DNA of 64,000 bases from Chondrus crispus (lineage: Eukaryota > Rhodophyta > Florideophyceae > Gigartinales > Gigartinaceae), in assembly GCF_000350225.1 (NCBI RefSeq), contig NW_005179131.1, positions 206,559 to 270,558 of the forward strand, in the 5' to 3' direction. The position numbers and the translations under genes are program-made. How positions within the stretch are numbered: position 1 is the stretch's first letter; every line of letters starts with the position of its first letter. The notes under the pieces are model-generated. The model made no database searches and was not told where the DNA came from. It was given only the letters and a program-made list of their open reading frames with translations. Below are positions 46,332 to 56,258 of this stretch, piece after piece.

Positions 46332-46685
46332 ACAGTCCGTTAACTATTTTGGCAAACATAAACTATTTTGGCAACGCACTGCTTCCCTTTTTTGCCGCAC
46401 TTTTCCGGGATGGCGATGATGGGCGGCTATCGATCGATATGGAAAGCATATTACGTTGTAATGGCATGGCACAGCCTGGATTTTTGGCGGACAAGCGAAA
46501 GTAATGGGCTTTCGAATGGCGGTAAAAACAGAAAAGGCGCGCAGGTTGTAATCAGTCACAGAGCTACCAAGGTTAGCAAGTGGCGGGGGCGGATCTGGGT
46601 GACTCGGTTTCGGAAAAGTGCGGCAAAAAGGGGAAGCAGGCGTTGCCAAAATAGTTTATGTTTGCCAAAATAGTTAACGGACTGT
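46332..46685. mobile_element. MITE with ~77-base terminal inverted repeats
   Basis: The left arm begins ACAGTCCGTTAACTATTTTG and contains ACTATTTTGGCAA twice; the right arm (about 46609-46685) is its near-perfect inverse. TA flanks both sides (46330-46331 and 46686-46687). The arms also share the TTTTTGCCGCACTTTTCC block. The core of about 200 bases has no gene. It is a non-autonomous, fold-back-capable element of Tc1/mariner target preference. Confidence 0.8.
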
Positions 46686-46687
46686 TA

Positions 46688-47152
46688 GTGTCTATCGGAC
46701 CATTGTTCTCATATTAGTTATTCGACATATTTTTTTCTTGACGTGCGCTTTCTCGACAAGAAGAAAAAAGATACACCCGCCACCACACTTGACTTCTGCC
46801 TTGGGACCGGAAAGAACTTTGTAAGAACTGCGTGTTCTTCCTTTTCGTTTTTAGACACAATATGTCTAGAAATGAAGCTTTTTTAAACCACCGTAAAACC
46901 GCATGCAGAACAACTTTGAAACCAAAAAAGTCAGTTAAAGAGGCAACTTGGTACTCAATCTGCTTTACATTCTGAATCTTTCGGCATCTTCAAAGCTGTT
47001 ATCCGGGGGTTCTTCAACATGCTATTGCAGAAAACAAGCACTTTTAGGAAATAGTGTCCAAGATAGCGTTTAAAATGTTCAATTTAATGTATATATTTTG
47101 CATAAAAAAGAGCTGTCCTCATATGCGAAACAAGCCCCGGTTGGATAGACAC
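46688..47152. mobile_element. MITE, GTGTCTA family
   Basis: It starts GTGTCTATCGGACC and ends GGTTGGATAGACAC. The inner terminal block TTGTTCTCATATTA faces ATATGCGAAACAAG, the decayed form of the copy at 13241-13724. It is 465 bases long and non-coding, and begins directly after the TA that ends the neighbouring MITE. Confidence 0.72.
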
Positions 47153-48664
47153 TTGACTTCCTGCCGGGAGTACAGAGCGCATACAGTCATCAAAAAAAGC
47201 AACGTCTGCGGGCTATTGACCAAACTACACTGCATTCCTCACTCCTTCAGTCGCACGCCTTCCCCCGCTGGACTAGATACGTGCGCATAGCTCGAGTTTG
47301 TTTCCGTCTTTTCTCCAAGATCCCGCCATCACCATAGCATCGAGAGTGAGTGCAGATTGTGGGCGTGGAGCTACAGTTCGGTCACTGATTGGACTCACTG
47401 CCTCAACAAACTCAGTACGGCACAGAACAGCGGCCTGCCTCGCGAATGCGCGGATGGATGCGCGAATGCGAGATTGCGACCGCAACCCGTGCTCATACGC
47501 AACGTCGGTGCGAGGGGGCGATGGCGGGTTTCATGTGGTGCGCCCAGGTTGGTCCCCCGCGCCTGGCCCCTGCGGCAACGGCACCAGTTTGAAGCCCATG
47601 CGCTTTACAGTGAATCAAAAATGGCGCAGCGACAGGCATTGGCCGGGTCAATCGGGCAACCGGTCACGACGCATGAGGGTATATTTTATACCCCCGCGTG
47701 CACGGAGCACGCGTTGGTGCTCCGTTTGGGTCATGGGGGAAGAATTGTGGTGGACCGGTTGCGACATCCCGGACGCCCGCTGATTGGCCCCGATGCGCCG
47801 TTTCGACCTGCCTTTTTTTGTCTTCGGCGAGGGGAGAAGGGGCAGCGTTGGGCACTGGGACCGCTTGTACACGCTCCGTACGCATTATCGTGGCATATCT
47901 GCAACGCCTCGTCCGCTGCTGGACGCCACTGTCAACCTCCGCCACTGGTCCGTTACGCAACAAGCCGCAGTTAGAACAGCCCGCCACCACTCTGCGTGCA
48001 TCACGGAAAACCATTTGCCCTGCCTCCTGCCCCGATTCGGGGCCGGGGAGGCAAGGCAGCGGTCCTCGTCTAGTATGATACTCGTTTCGTAATGCGCCGC
48101 CAACAATATATATTTTGAATATTCCGCCGGCACTTTCTCCGCTTGGCGTCTTGTTCCACCACCTTCTGGGTGTTGGGGACAGGCTCAAGCCCGGTCCCGC
48201 CGGTTGGTGGTCCGGCGATCTAGCGCCCCATTCCCGGCTCACTGCATTCAGCAGCTGTGTGGCGCGTGCCGGAGGCTGTGAAATGCGGTGCACTCCCTCA
48301 TTTAACCTACGCGCCGGGTCCTACGGTCCATGCCGGCCGATCAACACACAGCGTCGCCGCCTTAATTCCACCCGCCAGTGTACTTTTCGCTTTAATTCCC
48401 CGTTGCCTTCATTATTCGCAATCCCCTTCCATCGCTCAGACAAAACAGTGCCACGGCCCACTTTTTTTATTTTTTTCATCCATCACCCCCCTCCCCTACG
48501 CCAACTCGCACCCCCGTTTACCAGGCCTTATTCAAAAACCCCCCCCACATCCCTTTAAGCCTTCACCGTCTCCCCCGTCGCGGCCCACCCGCCCCAAACC
48601 CCGCCGCCTTCCGACCCCCAATCGCCCGAAATCCGTCGTCAGCCCCTTCCCTTCCGTCGCCCCG

Positions 48665-49528
48665 ATGATCCGCGCCCGCCGCCCGCGTCGTCGCGGCGAC
48701 TGGAGCCGCCAACTTCCTTCCTTCTCCGTCCTCGAATCCCCCCTACCCGCCGATCCCGACTCCTTCCATTGCAACTCCTCCTGCTCCGGCGAGTCATTCT
48801 CCTCGCAAGATTTCTTCCTTGCTGACCCTCATAACCGTCGCATCCGCTCCTCCCCTTCCACCGAACTCCACGACTTACTCGAGCGGCCACGGTCCTTCCC
48901 CGCAATTCGCCCGACGGGCCCGCTGCGCCATCGCCCTGCAAACCTTTCTCCGCGCATACGGGACCTCTCCTTCTCCGAATACACAGCCGCGGAACTTCCA
49001 GATATCGGCATCTTTCTCAAGGGTATGCTTCCAATGTTTGGTCATCCACATCCGACGAGCCCACCAAGGGCGCCGGCGGGTCACAGGGGGGTGCGCCGCA
49101 CCCGCTCATCGTCATCGTCACCGCCGAGGATGCAGAAGCCCTCCGTACTGTCTCGACCACCGAAGAGAAATGAGAAAGTGAAGAAGCGACCGCCGATGTT
49201 TCCCGAAGCTGGAAATCCGTTGCAGGTGCCCCCTGCGCATCTGTTCGATAAGCGACAAGGGGTTGAGTCGTCCTCTTCTCCGGCCAGAAGTGGACGTCCT
49301 GAGCCCGGGAAGCGCACGCACAAAGCTGGCTCTTCGTCGTCAAGGCGGCGGAAGCTGAGCCCAAAAATTGGAACACGACGCTACTCGGCAGACATCGCAT
49401 TTACGAGGGAGCTGGCGGTTAAGAAGGACCCGGACTCGTGGCAGACATCGTTCCTAGCGGATGGAATGTGTAACATGATGATGAGATTTTTCGGAGTAGG
49501 TGAAGGAGCGGGTAGGAATAGGCGGTGA
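48665..49528 (+). CDS. uncharacterised basic Ser/Pro/Arg-rich protein
   Basis: A 287-residue frame from an in-frame ATG. The open frame also runs upstream to a GTG at 48257, but that part is Pro-rich and looks untranslated. The product is basic and mostly disordered, with Ser runs (RTRSSSSSPP, KAGSSSSRRRKLSP) and several RR/KR clusters that could be nuclear signals. The C-terminal ~45 residues (RYSADIAFTRELAVKKDPDSWQ...) look more structured. I recognise no family. Biased composition supports a gene only weakly; GC-rich DNA gives long frames by chance. Confidence 0.4.
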   Translation: MIRARRPRRRGDWSRQLPSFSVLESPLPADPDSFHCNSSCSGESFSSQDFFLADPHNRRIRSSPSTELHDLLERPRSFPAIRPTGPLRHRPANLSPRIRDLSFSEYTAAELPDIGIFLKGMLPMFGHPHPTSPPRAPAGHRGVRRTRSSSSSPPRMQKPSVLSRPPKRNEKVKKRPPMFPEAGNPLQVPPAHLFDKRQGVESSSSPARSGRPEPGKRTHKAGSSSSRRRKLSPKIGTRRYSADIAFTRELAVKKDPDSWQTSFLADGMCNMMMRFFGVGEGAGRNRR

Positions 49529-50636
49529 CGGTGTGAGTTGGTTTCAATTGCACTAGCAAGGGAGTTACCGACTATGGATGTTTCGATATTGGTGTAGGGG
49601 ATGTCGTGCAGTTGAGGTTTTGCCGAGAAGGTGAAAGCAGGTTGTGATGTACTAGACAGTGACCTTAGTCGGCATGCGGACAAAAGTTGTAAGTTGTACT
49701 AATTGATATAATTGAAGCGGTGACGGGCGGCGAGCGATGTATTCGTGCTCTGCGAAAGCCCTTGTCTCATCACGTACTAGAGTAGATGGTCAGCGTAAAG
49801 ACAAATTCAGATTTACTAGAGATTAACTGGGGCCGCCCCGCCGCCTTTGTTCACTGGTGCACTTCAAGCAGACTTGCTTCCATCCGGACGCAAGCACAAG
49901 CGGCACGCACCTTGGAGGCAAGCAAATACCTCGAGGCGGATGGACCTCTCGGGTTGCATGGCAGATATTATCTCAGGTGTGCGACTTGCCCCAAGCACTC
50001 GCAGCCTATTTGTCCGACCGGACCTAAATGCGATGCAGGAAGTGGCCGTTTTTCACGCCACTGGCACCGTCTGGCGAAGCAACAACGGAGACAGCCTCAG
50101 CGCATTACACGATGTACAGCTTACAGCCTGGCTCGAGAGAGTGGACAGTAATGCTGTATCCGAGCTAGTGACTGTTCTCTCGCGTCCGAGATTGCAAGGA
50201 CAAGCCTCGTGGCCCGCAGATTATTTCCCTTAATCTACTTCCTCCCCCTCATTGGCCCTTCTCACAAGGGGCGATGTCCGTGCAAGCGAGGGACCGACCG
50301 CGCAACGTGAGCACTTCTTTAATCTTCAAACAAGCCACCTGCCGTGCCCGCAAATACCTCCTCATCCCGATGCCTCCGCCAGTGGCGCGGCACCATGCCC
50401 GCTCCCCCGCCACAGGGCTTGTACGAGGGCTACCTCATCTCTCGAAGAGGCTGTGCTCGTTGCGCCTCCGCCGCCAAATGAAATCCCGCGCCCCGGCCCG
50501 CCTCCCACGCACCTTTTGCTGCCAACGAGAAACACCGCCCCCCCCCCCACAACTCCCTGCGCCCCGCCCGCACCGCACCTTAAAGTTTACCACAGCACGA
50601 TCGAAGAACCAACCTTTATCCGCCACCTCAACTGAT

Positions 50637-50750
50637 NNNNNNNNNNNNNNNNNNNNNNNNNNNNNNNNNNNNNNNNNNNNNNNNNNNNNNNNNNNNNNNN
50701 NNNNNNNNNNNNNNNNNNNNNNNNNNNNNNNNNNNNNNNNNNNNNNNNNN
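50637..50750. other. assembly gap (114 N)
   Basis: A run of 114 unknown bases, flanked by poly-C-rich sequence on both sides, which probably caused the break. The true length is not known. Confidence 0.99.
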
Positions 50751-51870
50751 CCAACGCCCCTACCCCCCTCCCCCCCTCCGCCACCCCTCCCTCCCTCCCT
50801 CAGGCGTGTACAGTACGGAGCTGATGTCCCGTGTACGCCTGGGGGTATGCGGAAGGTGAACAAGTAACTCATCACGCGGAACAAAAAAGGTAGAGCGCTA
50901 ACGTTCGAAATGCGAGCCAGAGCCGCCGCTGCGAGGGTTTTCGGGGAAGGGGCTCGAGAAAGCGAGAGGGGCACGGGACAAGCCGTCGCACGCTGCACGC
51001 CGCTGGCACGAGTCTGGGCGAGCGTCTTAAGGTTTCCCCATGTGCTGTTGAACAGCGCGGATTTTTTCTGTACCCCTTGCTGGCGGGGGTTGCAGCGGCT
51101 CGCTCCCGCAGCGAGGGAGCAGCACTTGCACAAGTGGACTCGTGCATTACGGTGCGCGGCGTGATACCGTCCGGCAAGCATAGAGGGCGGCGCGCGCGGG
51201 CTACGGGGGTCCTCGGGATTTGTGCGTCATCGCTATCTCGACAGCGCGCGTGCTGTGCAGGCGCGCGCGTAAGGTAAGTTAGACCGCGCCCCGGCGCAGG
51301 GCGGTGAAGTCGCGCCGCGGTCTTGCGAGAGAGGCGGCCGTGAAGGAGGAATGCTGCAACGTTATTGCAGACGAGTACAGCCGTACAGTTGGCATCTGAC
51401 CTTGGCGAGATGCGATGCTATGTGGTGACGGTATTGTACAGTATGCATTTCTCTGTACAAGTGATGTGCATACAGTAGTACCGCCACAACATGTACGGTA
51501 CAATGTATTCTGTATGTACGTACAGTACCCTTGGGCACTGTAGGTATTCATGTGCTGTTTGGCGGGGCGTCGGGGCTCGAGGGCATGCCGTAGGAGCGGA
51601 GTGCAGGGGGATGCGTTGTCGGTATCTTCGCAATTGCCGTGGTTATAAGGGGCAGCTTCTCGCGTGGTGTGCAGTTGACGTAGGTTTGTTTCTGATATAT
51701 ACAATAGGGGATGTAAGTTGATGTTGGTTTCGGCTCCCGGGGCGAGCCGCAGCTAAGCCTACGGGGGTCGTGTCTGTCCGACAGCGCAGGGGCGTCCGTA
51801 AATTCCACCGAGGTCATGGCGACGTCGCGTATCAAAAAGATATGTTTAAGTAGTACTACCAAGCACAGTA

Positions 51871-52318
51871 CACTGATCACAGCAATTAACCTGGGCCAAC
51901 TTAATTCTGAAGCCCCTTTTTCAGGTCTATAACCATATTTAACATGGTCCGGATTAATTGTGAATCCAGATTAATATATGGTCAAATCAGATATAACATG
52001 GTCCAGTTTGTTTGTGAACCACTGGATTAACCTTGATTTCTAACATTGCTGACAAGTATTCAAGAAATTACGGCTCCACTTCTTGCCCATTGAAATGGAC
52101 ACGATGCTCGGATATTATTGTCTGCAGCTCAGAAAAGAGCTGCTTCTCTTCCCAAAGACCATATCGAGGCGGCGACATGCGTTCTCGCCCTTTTTGAACT
52201 CTAAATGCGACTTATCATAAGACTGTTTCCTCCAGGTCAAAACCAATAATAACCTGGTCCAGTTTATTTCTGAATCCAGGTTAATATATAGACCAAGGTT
52301 AATTGCTGTGATCAGGTG
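51871..52318. mobile_element. 448-base MITE, copy 2
   Basis: Same length and termini as the copy at 14107-14554, with TA at 51869-51870 and 52319-52320. By eye the two differ at about seven places, all substitutions. Outside the TA, the flanks happen to form a further inverted match (AGCACAG and CTGTGCT). Confidence 0.85.
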
Positions 52319-53159
52319 TACTGTGCTAAAGAAGAGAAGGCTTGCTCTACACTGTACCAAAGCATGGCCTAGTTCTGGCCATACAATTTAGCTGCAAGGT
52401 CTCAGGGAAAGAGATGATTATGCCAAAGCCTGTGGCTCAACACTCGTCGACACACGAGACGCTCTGCTCCCGCGGCGAATTAATGCACCGAAGATCAAGG
52501 TCTTCCCAACCGCGCATCGCTTGCTCCACTGAGAAGCGGCATCTCGCGTATAGCATCGCTTGGCGCTGTGTGCAATACCGTTGCATACTGTTCGGACATA
52601 GAGACGTCTGGGATATACACGTGTCCACGTCATACAGAAAGAACGTTTCAGCATTTTCTACGCCCATTTGCAACGGAAGAATGCTCTGGGGAATACTCTG
52701 AGAGCTTCCCGGAGCTTCTTCAAATCACAAGTAAACTTTATTGGGAGATTTTGCGTTTAGTGGGGCGATCGTGGTCTTTTTTGTGGCAAAAAGGGGGTGA
52801 AATGGCTTTTCTTGTAGTGTTGAGGGGGTGACGCGGTCAAAATTTGCTGAGGCACCCATCCGATTGAGAAATATTTGTAGGGATCGTATGGGTGACGTCT
52901 TCAACATGGGGGTGACAGAAAAGAATTTGGTTGTTCGTGAGGGGCGACAGAATCTGAACAAAGTGGACGGTGCTATAAATTGTACTAAATGACAGGCGAA
53001 ATCGGATACTAAGGCGTTACTAAAAGAGCGGCTACTGGGCTACTCTGCAGTATCCCCATACAGCTGTTTCAGAGAGCATTTCGGGCGATGCCCTCGAAAC
53101 AACTGACAACCGACCGCCCCCCACGTTTCGGAATCCGCGGGAATGCCCGCTCGGACAAC

Positions 53160-53693
53160 TCACTCCGCCGCGGCCATCAAGTCCCGGACCTTCCGCAGCC
53201 CCCTCTCATTGCCCTCCCTCGCCAGCCGCTCCAGCCGGCGGTACGTCGCGTCCGCATGCGCGAGCTGCACGCCCTCCAGAAACCCGTCCGCGCCGCGCTC
53301 CTCGTGCACGTTGTCGCTGCGAAACCGCGCCGCGCACCCCATCGCCGTGAGCAGCGCGCCCAGGTCCTCCTCGAGCCTCCCGGCCCTCACCACGTAATCC
53401 GGCACCAGCCTCTTCTCCCTTGGCGTGCCGTTCGGCCACCCCTCCCCGTCCACGTACGGGTACGCCTCGTACATCGCCTCGACCTACCCGTCGCCCTCGA
53501 CCATCTCCTCCGCCGCGGTGCGCATCTGGCCCCCCCGCAGCGTCGCGTTCCCCCGCCCCGCCACGGCGTACTTCGCCGCCGACCACAGCCGCGCGCGCAT
53601 GGGCCGGCACCCGCTCACGTACATGTGTGGCGTATTGTATCGTACATGTGTGGCGTATTGTGGAGGTTGAAACAGTCGATAAGGGGGCCACAT
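53160..53693 (-). pseudogene. captured gene fragment with in-frame stop (possibly sulfotransferase-like)
   Basis: Two minus-strand frames, 53693-53484 and 53474-53160, are in the same phase. A single TAG at 53486-53484 separates them, within the context MVEGDG-stop-VEAMYEAYPYVDGEGW. The downstream part reads like a real protein: KRLVPDYVVRAGRLEEDLGALLTAMG, followed by a charged helical tail. The DYVVR.G.LEEDL..LL..MG pattern recalls the C-terminal part of membrane-type carbohydrate sulfotransferases, a large family in red algae. That is a weak inference. The fragment is very GC-rich and sits between the inverted repeats of the element at 52753-53994. Confidence 0.5.
53618..53663. repeat. 23-base tandem repeat, two units
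   Basis: CGTACATGTGTGGCGTATTG plus three more bases is repeated twice in direct order, at the edge of the captured gene fragment. Confidence 0.8.
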
Positions 53694-54488
53694 CGGCGTG
53701 GCCGATCACGAGAATAATTGTCCCTACAGTATCCGCGTTCTAGAAATGTTGAGTTTAATAGCTCGATTACTTGCCATTTTGGATTACTACACGGGCGAAG
53801 AATCCCAATTGTGTTGTTTGGGACGGGTGACCAAAGGCGACATTTCAGTGGTCCGGTCTAACATACTACTGATATTCTTCCCTTCGCCCCCCTTATGCAA
53901 CACATTCGCGTAATTCACCCCCTCAACACTACAAGAAAAGCCATTTCACCCCCTTTTTGCCACAAAAAAGACCACGATCGCCCCACTAAAACGCAGCATT
54001 AACTCAACTTTATTTGCACTCTGCCAGGCCGTGTGTACAGTACAACCCAATGGAGCTCGCGATGAAACCACAAAAACAACGGCGCTTTTCATCTGATGCT
54101 TACAGCTAGCCCCCCGTCCTGCCAGCCACTTGTCGAACAGTAACTTATTCCCATTCGCCGGTGCAGTATGTTAGCGGTATGTCATTGGATAGATCGATGT
54201 CCGGAAGGAGCAACCTAAATGGCTGGGAGTCGGTGATGCCGGCGGAACACGTTGAACACCAACGCCAGGTCACACGTTGTCTACCTGTACGGCTTTTCAG
54301 GTGCTGCGTAAGCACCGTCCGATTTGACCACTGTAGCGGCGGAGCGGCACTCGCCCTGCCCACAATTTGTACCTTCAAGTCCTCCCCGCATTCCGCTCGC
54401 CACTCCCTAACGGCGAGTACGCACCTTCATTGCACTCCCCTCACCGAACCTCCACCCCTCCCGCCCCGCTCTAGCCGCCACGCAAAAA

Positions 54489-55934
54489 ATGGCTGGCGGC
54501 CGACGCCCTGCCAGCTACGTCACGGCGCGGCACAACACCGGCGTCGAGCGCAGCTCGTGCGACTGCCCGACGTCGCCGCCCGTGGGCTCCACGCCGCCGC
54601 CTTCGCTCCCGCTGTGGATCCCGTCCATCTGGCAGCCATCGCCCACGACCTCGACCGCCTCTCCGGAGCCCGTCCCTCTGCACCCGCCGCGGCGCGACCG
54701 CCTGCCGCGCCCGGACCCGTCCTCCGCGCTGGCGGCTGCCCTGGACACCGCGGTCCAATCGGCCGTCGCGCGCGCCCTGGGGCACTCCGCGCCGCCCACG
54801 TCGCCGCATGTGCGCACGACCTCCTCGTTGTCTGATTCCGGCGCGGAGGACGAGGTCGCCGCATGGGCCGCCAGGGAGAAGGAGCTGACCAATGTCGTCG
54901 ATACGTTGCAGCAACGCTTGGATGAAAAGAATGATGACGTCACGAAGCTCACCGACAGGCTCAAGGCCTTGGAGAGCAAGGTCGATATGCAGGCGAAGGC
55001 GCACGCACGCGAAGGGCGCGAGATAGCGGAGCTTAGCGCGCACGTTAGCAACTTGGCCACGCAGGTTGGAGAGAGTGATAGGGTGACGGAGCGGAAGATT
55101 GCAGCAGTGCAGGAACAGGTAAAGGGGAATCAGGCGGCCTTGGCAAAGGTGAGGGCGGGACAGAAGGGAGTAGAGTCCGAGTTAAGAGCGTTTAATAAGT
55201 GGCGGGGAGACATGACGGGTGAGATGCGCCGGATGGAATTGCGCTTTAGCGCCGAGTTTGAAAAACATTCGTGTCACATGGACGAGATTGGAAGGAGGGT
55301 GGATGACGTGGCAGAAAGAGGGGAGGGCGCGGGGTGGGAAAGAGAGGTCGAGGAGGTTAGAAGAGGATTGGAGGCGACCACAGAGAGCGCCGCCGCGAGT
55401 AAGAGTAAGTTGAAGAGAGTGGAGATGCAAGTGGCGGAGTCGCTTAAGCAGGCGGATGATATGGTCGCGTTAAATTCCGGGTTTGAGGAGGGTATTCGGG
55501 ATAGCTTGTTGAAGGTTACGAATATGATCGATGGGCTCGGGTCGTCGGTCGAGCAATTGAGGAACGACATCACCGCGCGGGGGAAGGTGGAGGACGAGTC
55601 GGATGTGTTTTCAAGGTTGGAGAGGGTTGAGTGCAACGTCAATTCGTTGAAGAAGCTTATTGAGTCGAATCTGAGGACGCAATGGAATGCGGAAAGCATT
55701 GTGAAGGAGCAGGTGTCGTTAATTACCAAGCACGTATGCGTTGCTATGCGGCAATACACCACGAGAAGGATTTCGGAGAATAATGCGCTGATCGATCAAA
55801 CTTTGCGGGCTAGGGTGCCTGAGTATGCGAAGAACGAGGGCCAGTTTGTTCTAGTAAGGGAGGAAGATACGGATGGGAATGAATCGATTGATATTCAGAG
55901 AAGTTCAGAGGTTTCATCAGACAACTCGTCCTAG
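54489..55934 (+). CDS. uncharacterised coiled-coil protein
   Basis: A 481-residue intronless frame starting at ATG. Residues 1 to about 115 are Pro/Ser/Arg-rich and probably disordered. From about 135 to 380 the sequence is a long coiled coil with regular heptads (KELTNVVDTLQQRLDEKNDD, LTDRLKALESKVDMQAKAH and so on). A less regular region with KEQVSLITKHVCVAMRQYTTRRI follows, then an acidic Ser-rich tail (DTDGNESIDIQRSSEVSSDNSS). I recognise no family. It lies just upstream of SPO11 on the same strand, about 320 bases apart. A meiotic or structural role is possible but there is no sequence evidence for it. Confidence 0.7.
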   Translation: MAGGRRPASYVTARHNTGVERSSCDCPTSPPVGSTPPPSLPLWIPSIWQPSPTTSTASPEPVPLHPPRRDRLPRPDPSSALAAALDTAVQSAVARALGHSAPPTSPHVRTTSSLSDSGAEDEVAAWAAREKELTNVVDTLQQRLDEKNDDVTKLTDRLKALESKVDMQAKAHAREGREIAELSAHVSNLATQVGESDRVTERKIAAVQEQVKGNQAALAKVRAGQKGVESELRAFNKWRGDMTGEMRRMELRFSAEFEKHSCHMDEIGRRVDDVAERGEGAGWEREVEEVRRGLEATTESAAASKSKLKRVEMQVAESLKQADDMVALNSGFEEGIRDSLLKVTNMIDGLGSSVEQLRNDITARGKVEDESDVFSRLERVECNVNSLKKLIESNLRTQWNAESIVKEQVSLITKHVCVAMRQYTTRRISENNALIDQTLRARVPEYAKNEGQFVLVREEDTDGNESIDIQRSSEVSSDNSS

Positions 55935-56258
55935 ATGAAAGTGAAAAAGGCATTGCAAAGTGCGCCGACCGTATTGGGACCAACTTTGCATCGACAAGCA
56001 CCATGAGGGGATCATGGTCTCGTGTACTTTGGCAATAAATGGAAAGAACGATCTCTGAAACGAAAGGAACAGACCAAATCATTTCCTGCAAAGCAAAACT
56101 GTGTCTCGAACCGAAACGCTGCATTCTTCTACACATGAAATAACCTCCAGCACCTCTACACGAGCAAACTTCTTGTCCTACGCTTCGCTGTTTACATCAC
56201 CACGCAAAATCCGTTCCTGGCGCTACGAGAATATTTATCCAGTTCTCTGCAACACGAG
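55935..56258. other. spacer between coiled-coil gene and SPO11
   Basis: About 320 bases holding the 3' end of one gene and the promoter and leader of the next. No motif is noted. Confidence 0.5.

Larger units (their letters stand above)
43562..48664. other. repeat-rich intergenic region
   Basis: About 5 kb with no recognised gene. It includes a recurrent palindrome (44027-44040), a 65-base tandem pair (44313-44440), a 10-base array near 45126-45162 (AAGGCGAGTT type), and two abutting MITEs (46332-46685 and 46688-47152). From 47.3 to 48.6 kb the DNA becomes GC-rich and gives long overlapping frames in several phases, none with motifs. I read this as the upstream region of the ORF at 48665. 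Confidence 0.5.
52753..53994. mobile_element. fold-back element with ~80-base inverted repeats carrying a gene fragment
   Basis: The left arm 52753-52831 and right arm 53915-53994 are inverse copies, nearly identical, from GCGTTTAGTGGGGCGATCG to TAGTGTTGAGGGGGTGA; the right arm has one extra T. Between them lies about 1.1 kb. Its middle (about 53110-53640) is far more GC-rich than the arms and holds a broken minus-strand reading frame. No transposase is present. The layout is that of a non-autonomous element that has captured host sequence. A target-site duplication is not obvious to me. Confidence 0.7.
49529..54488. other. repeat-rich intergenic region with assembly gap
   Basis: About 5 kb. 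It contains C-rich low-complexity DNA on both sides of an N gap (50637-50750), a recurrent palindrome copy (51525-51538), the second 448-base MITE (51871-52318), and an inverted-repeat element with a gene fragment (52753-53994). A 128-codon frame at 49847-50233 starts with TTG and has no motif. Confidence 0.55.

Noticed and set aside
47298..48293. Several 100-200-codon frames on both strands
   Set aside because: GC-rich DNA opens many phases at once; none carries a motif or a clear start.
49847..50233. 128-codon frame before the N gap
   Set aside because: It begins with TTG and has no recognisable domain.
54161..54835. 224-codon frame overlapping the coiled-coil gene
   Set aside because: It is out of phase with the better coiled-coil frame, and its Ala/Arg/Pro composition is typical of a GC-rich shadow.
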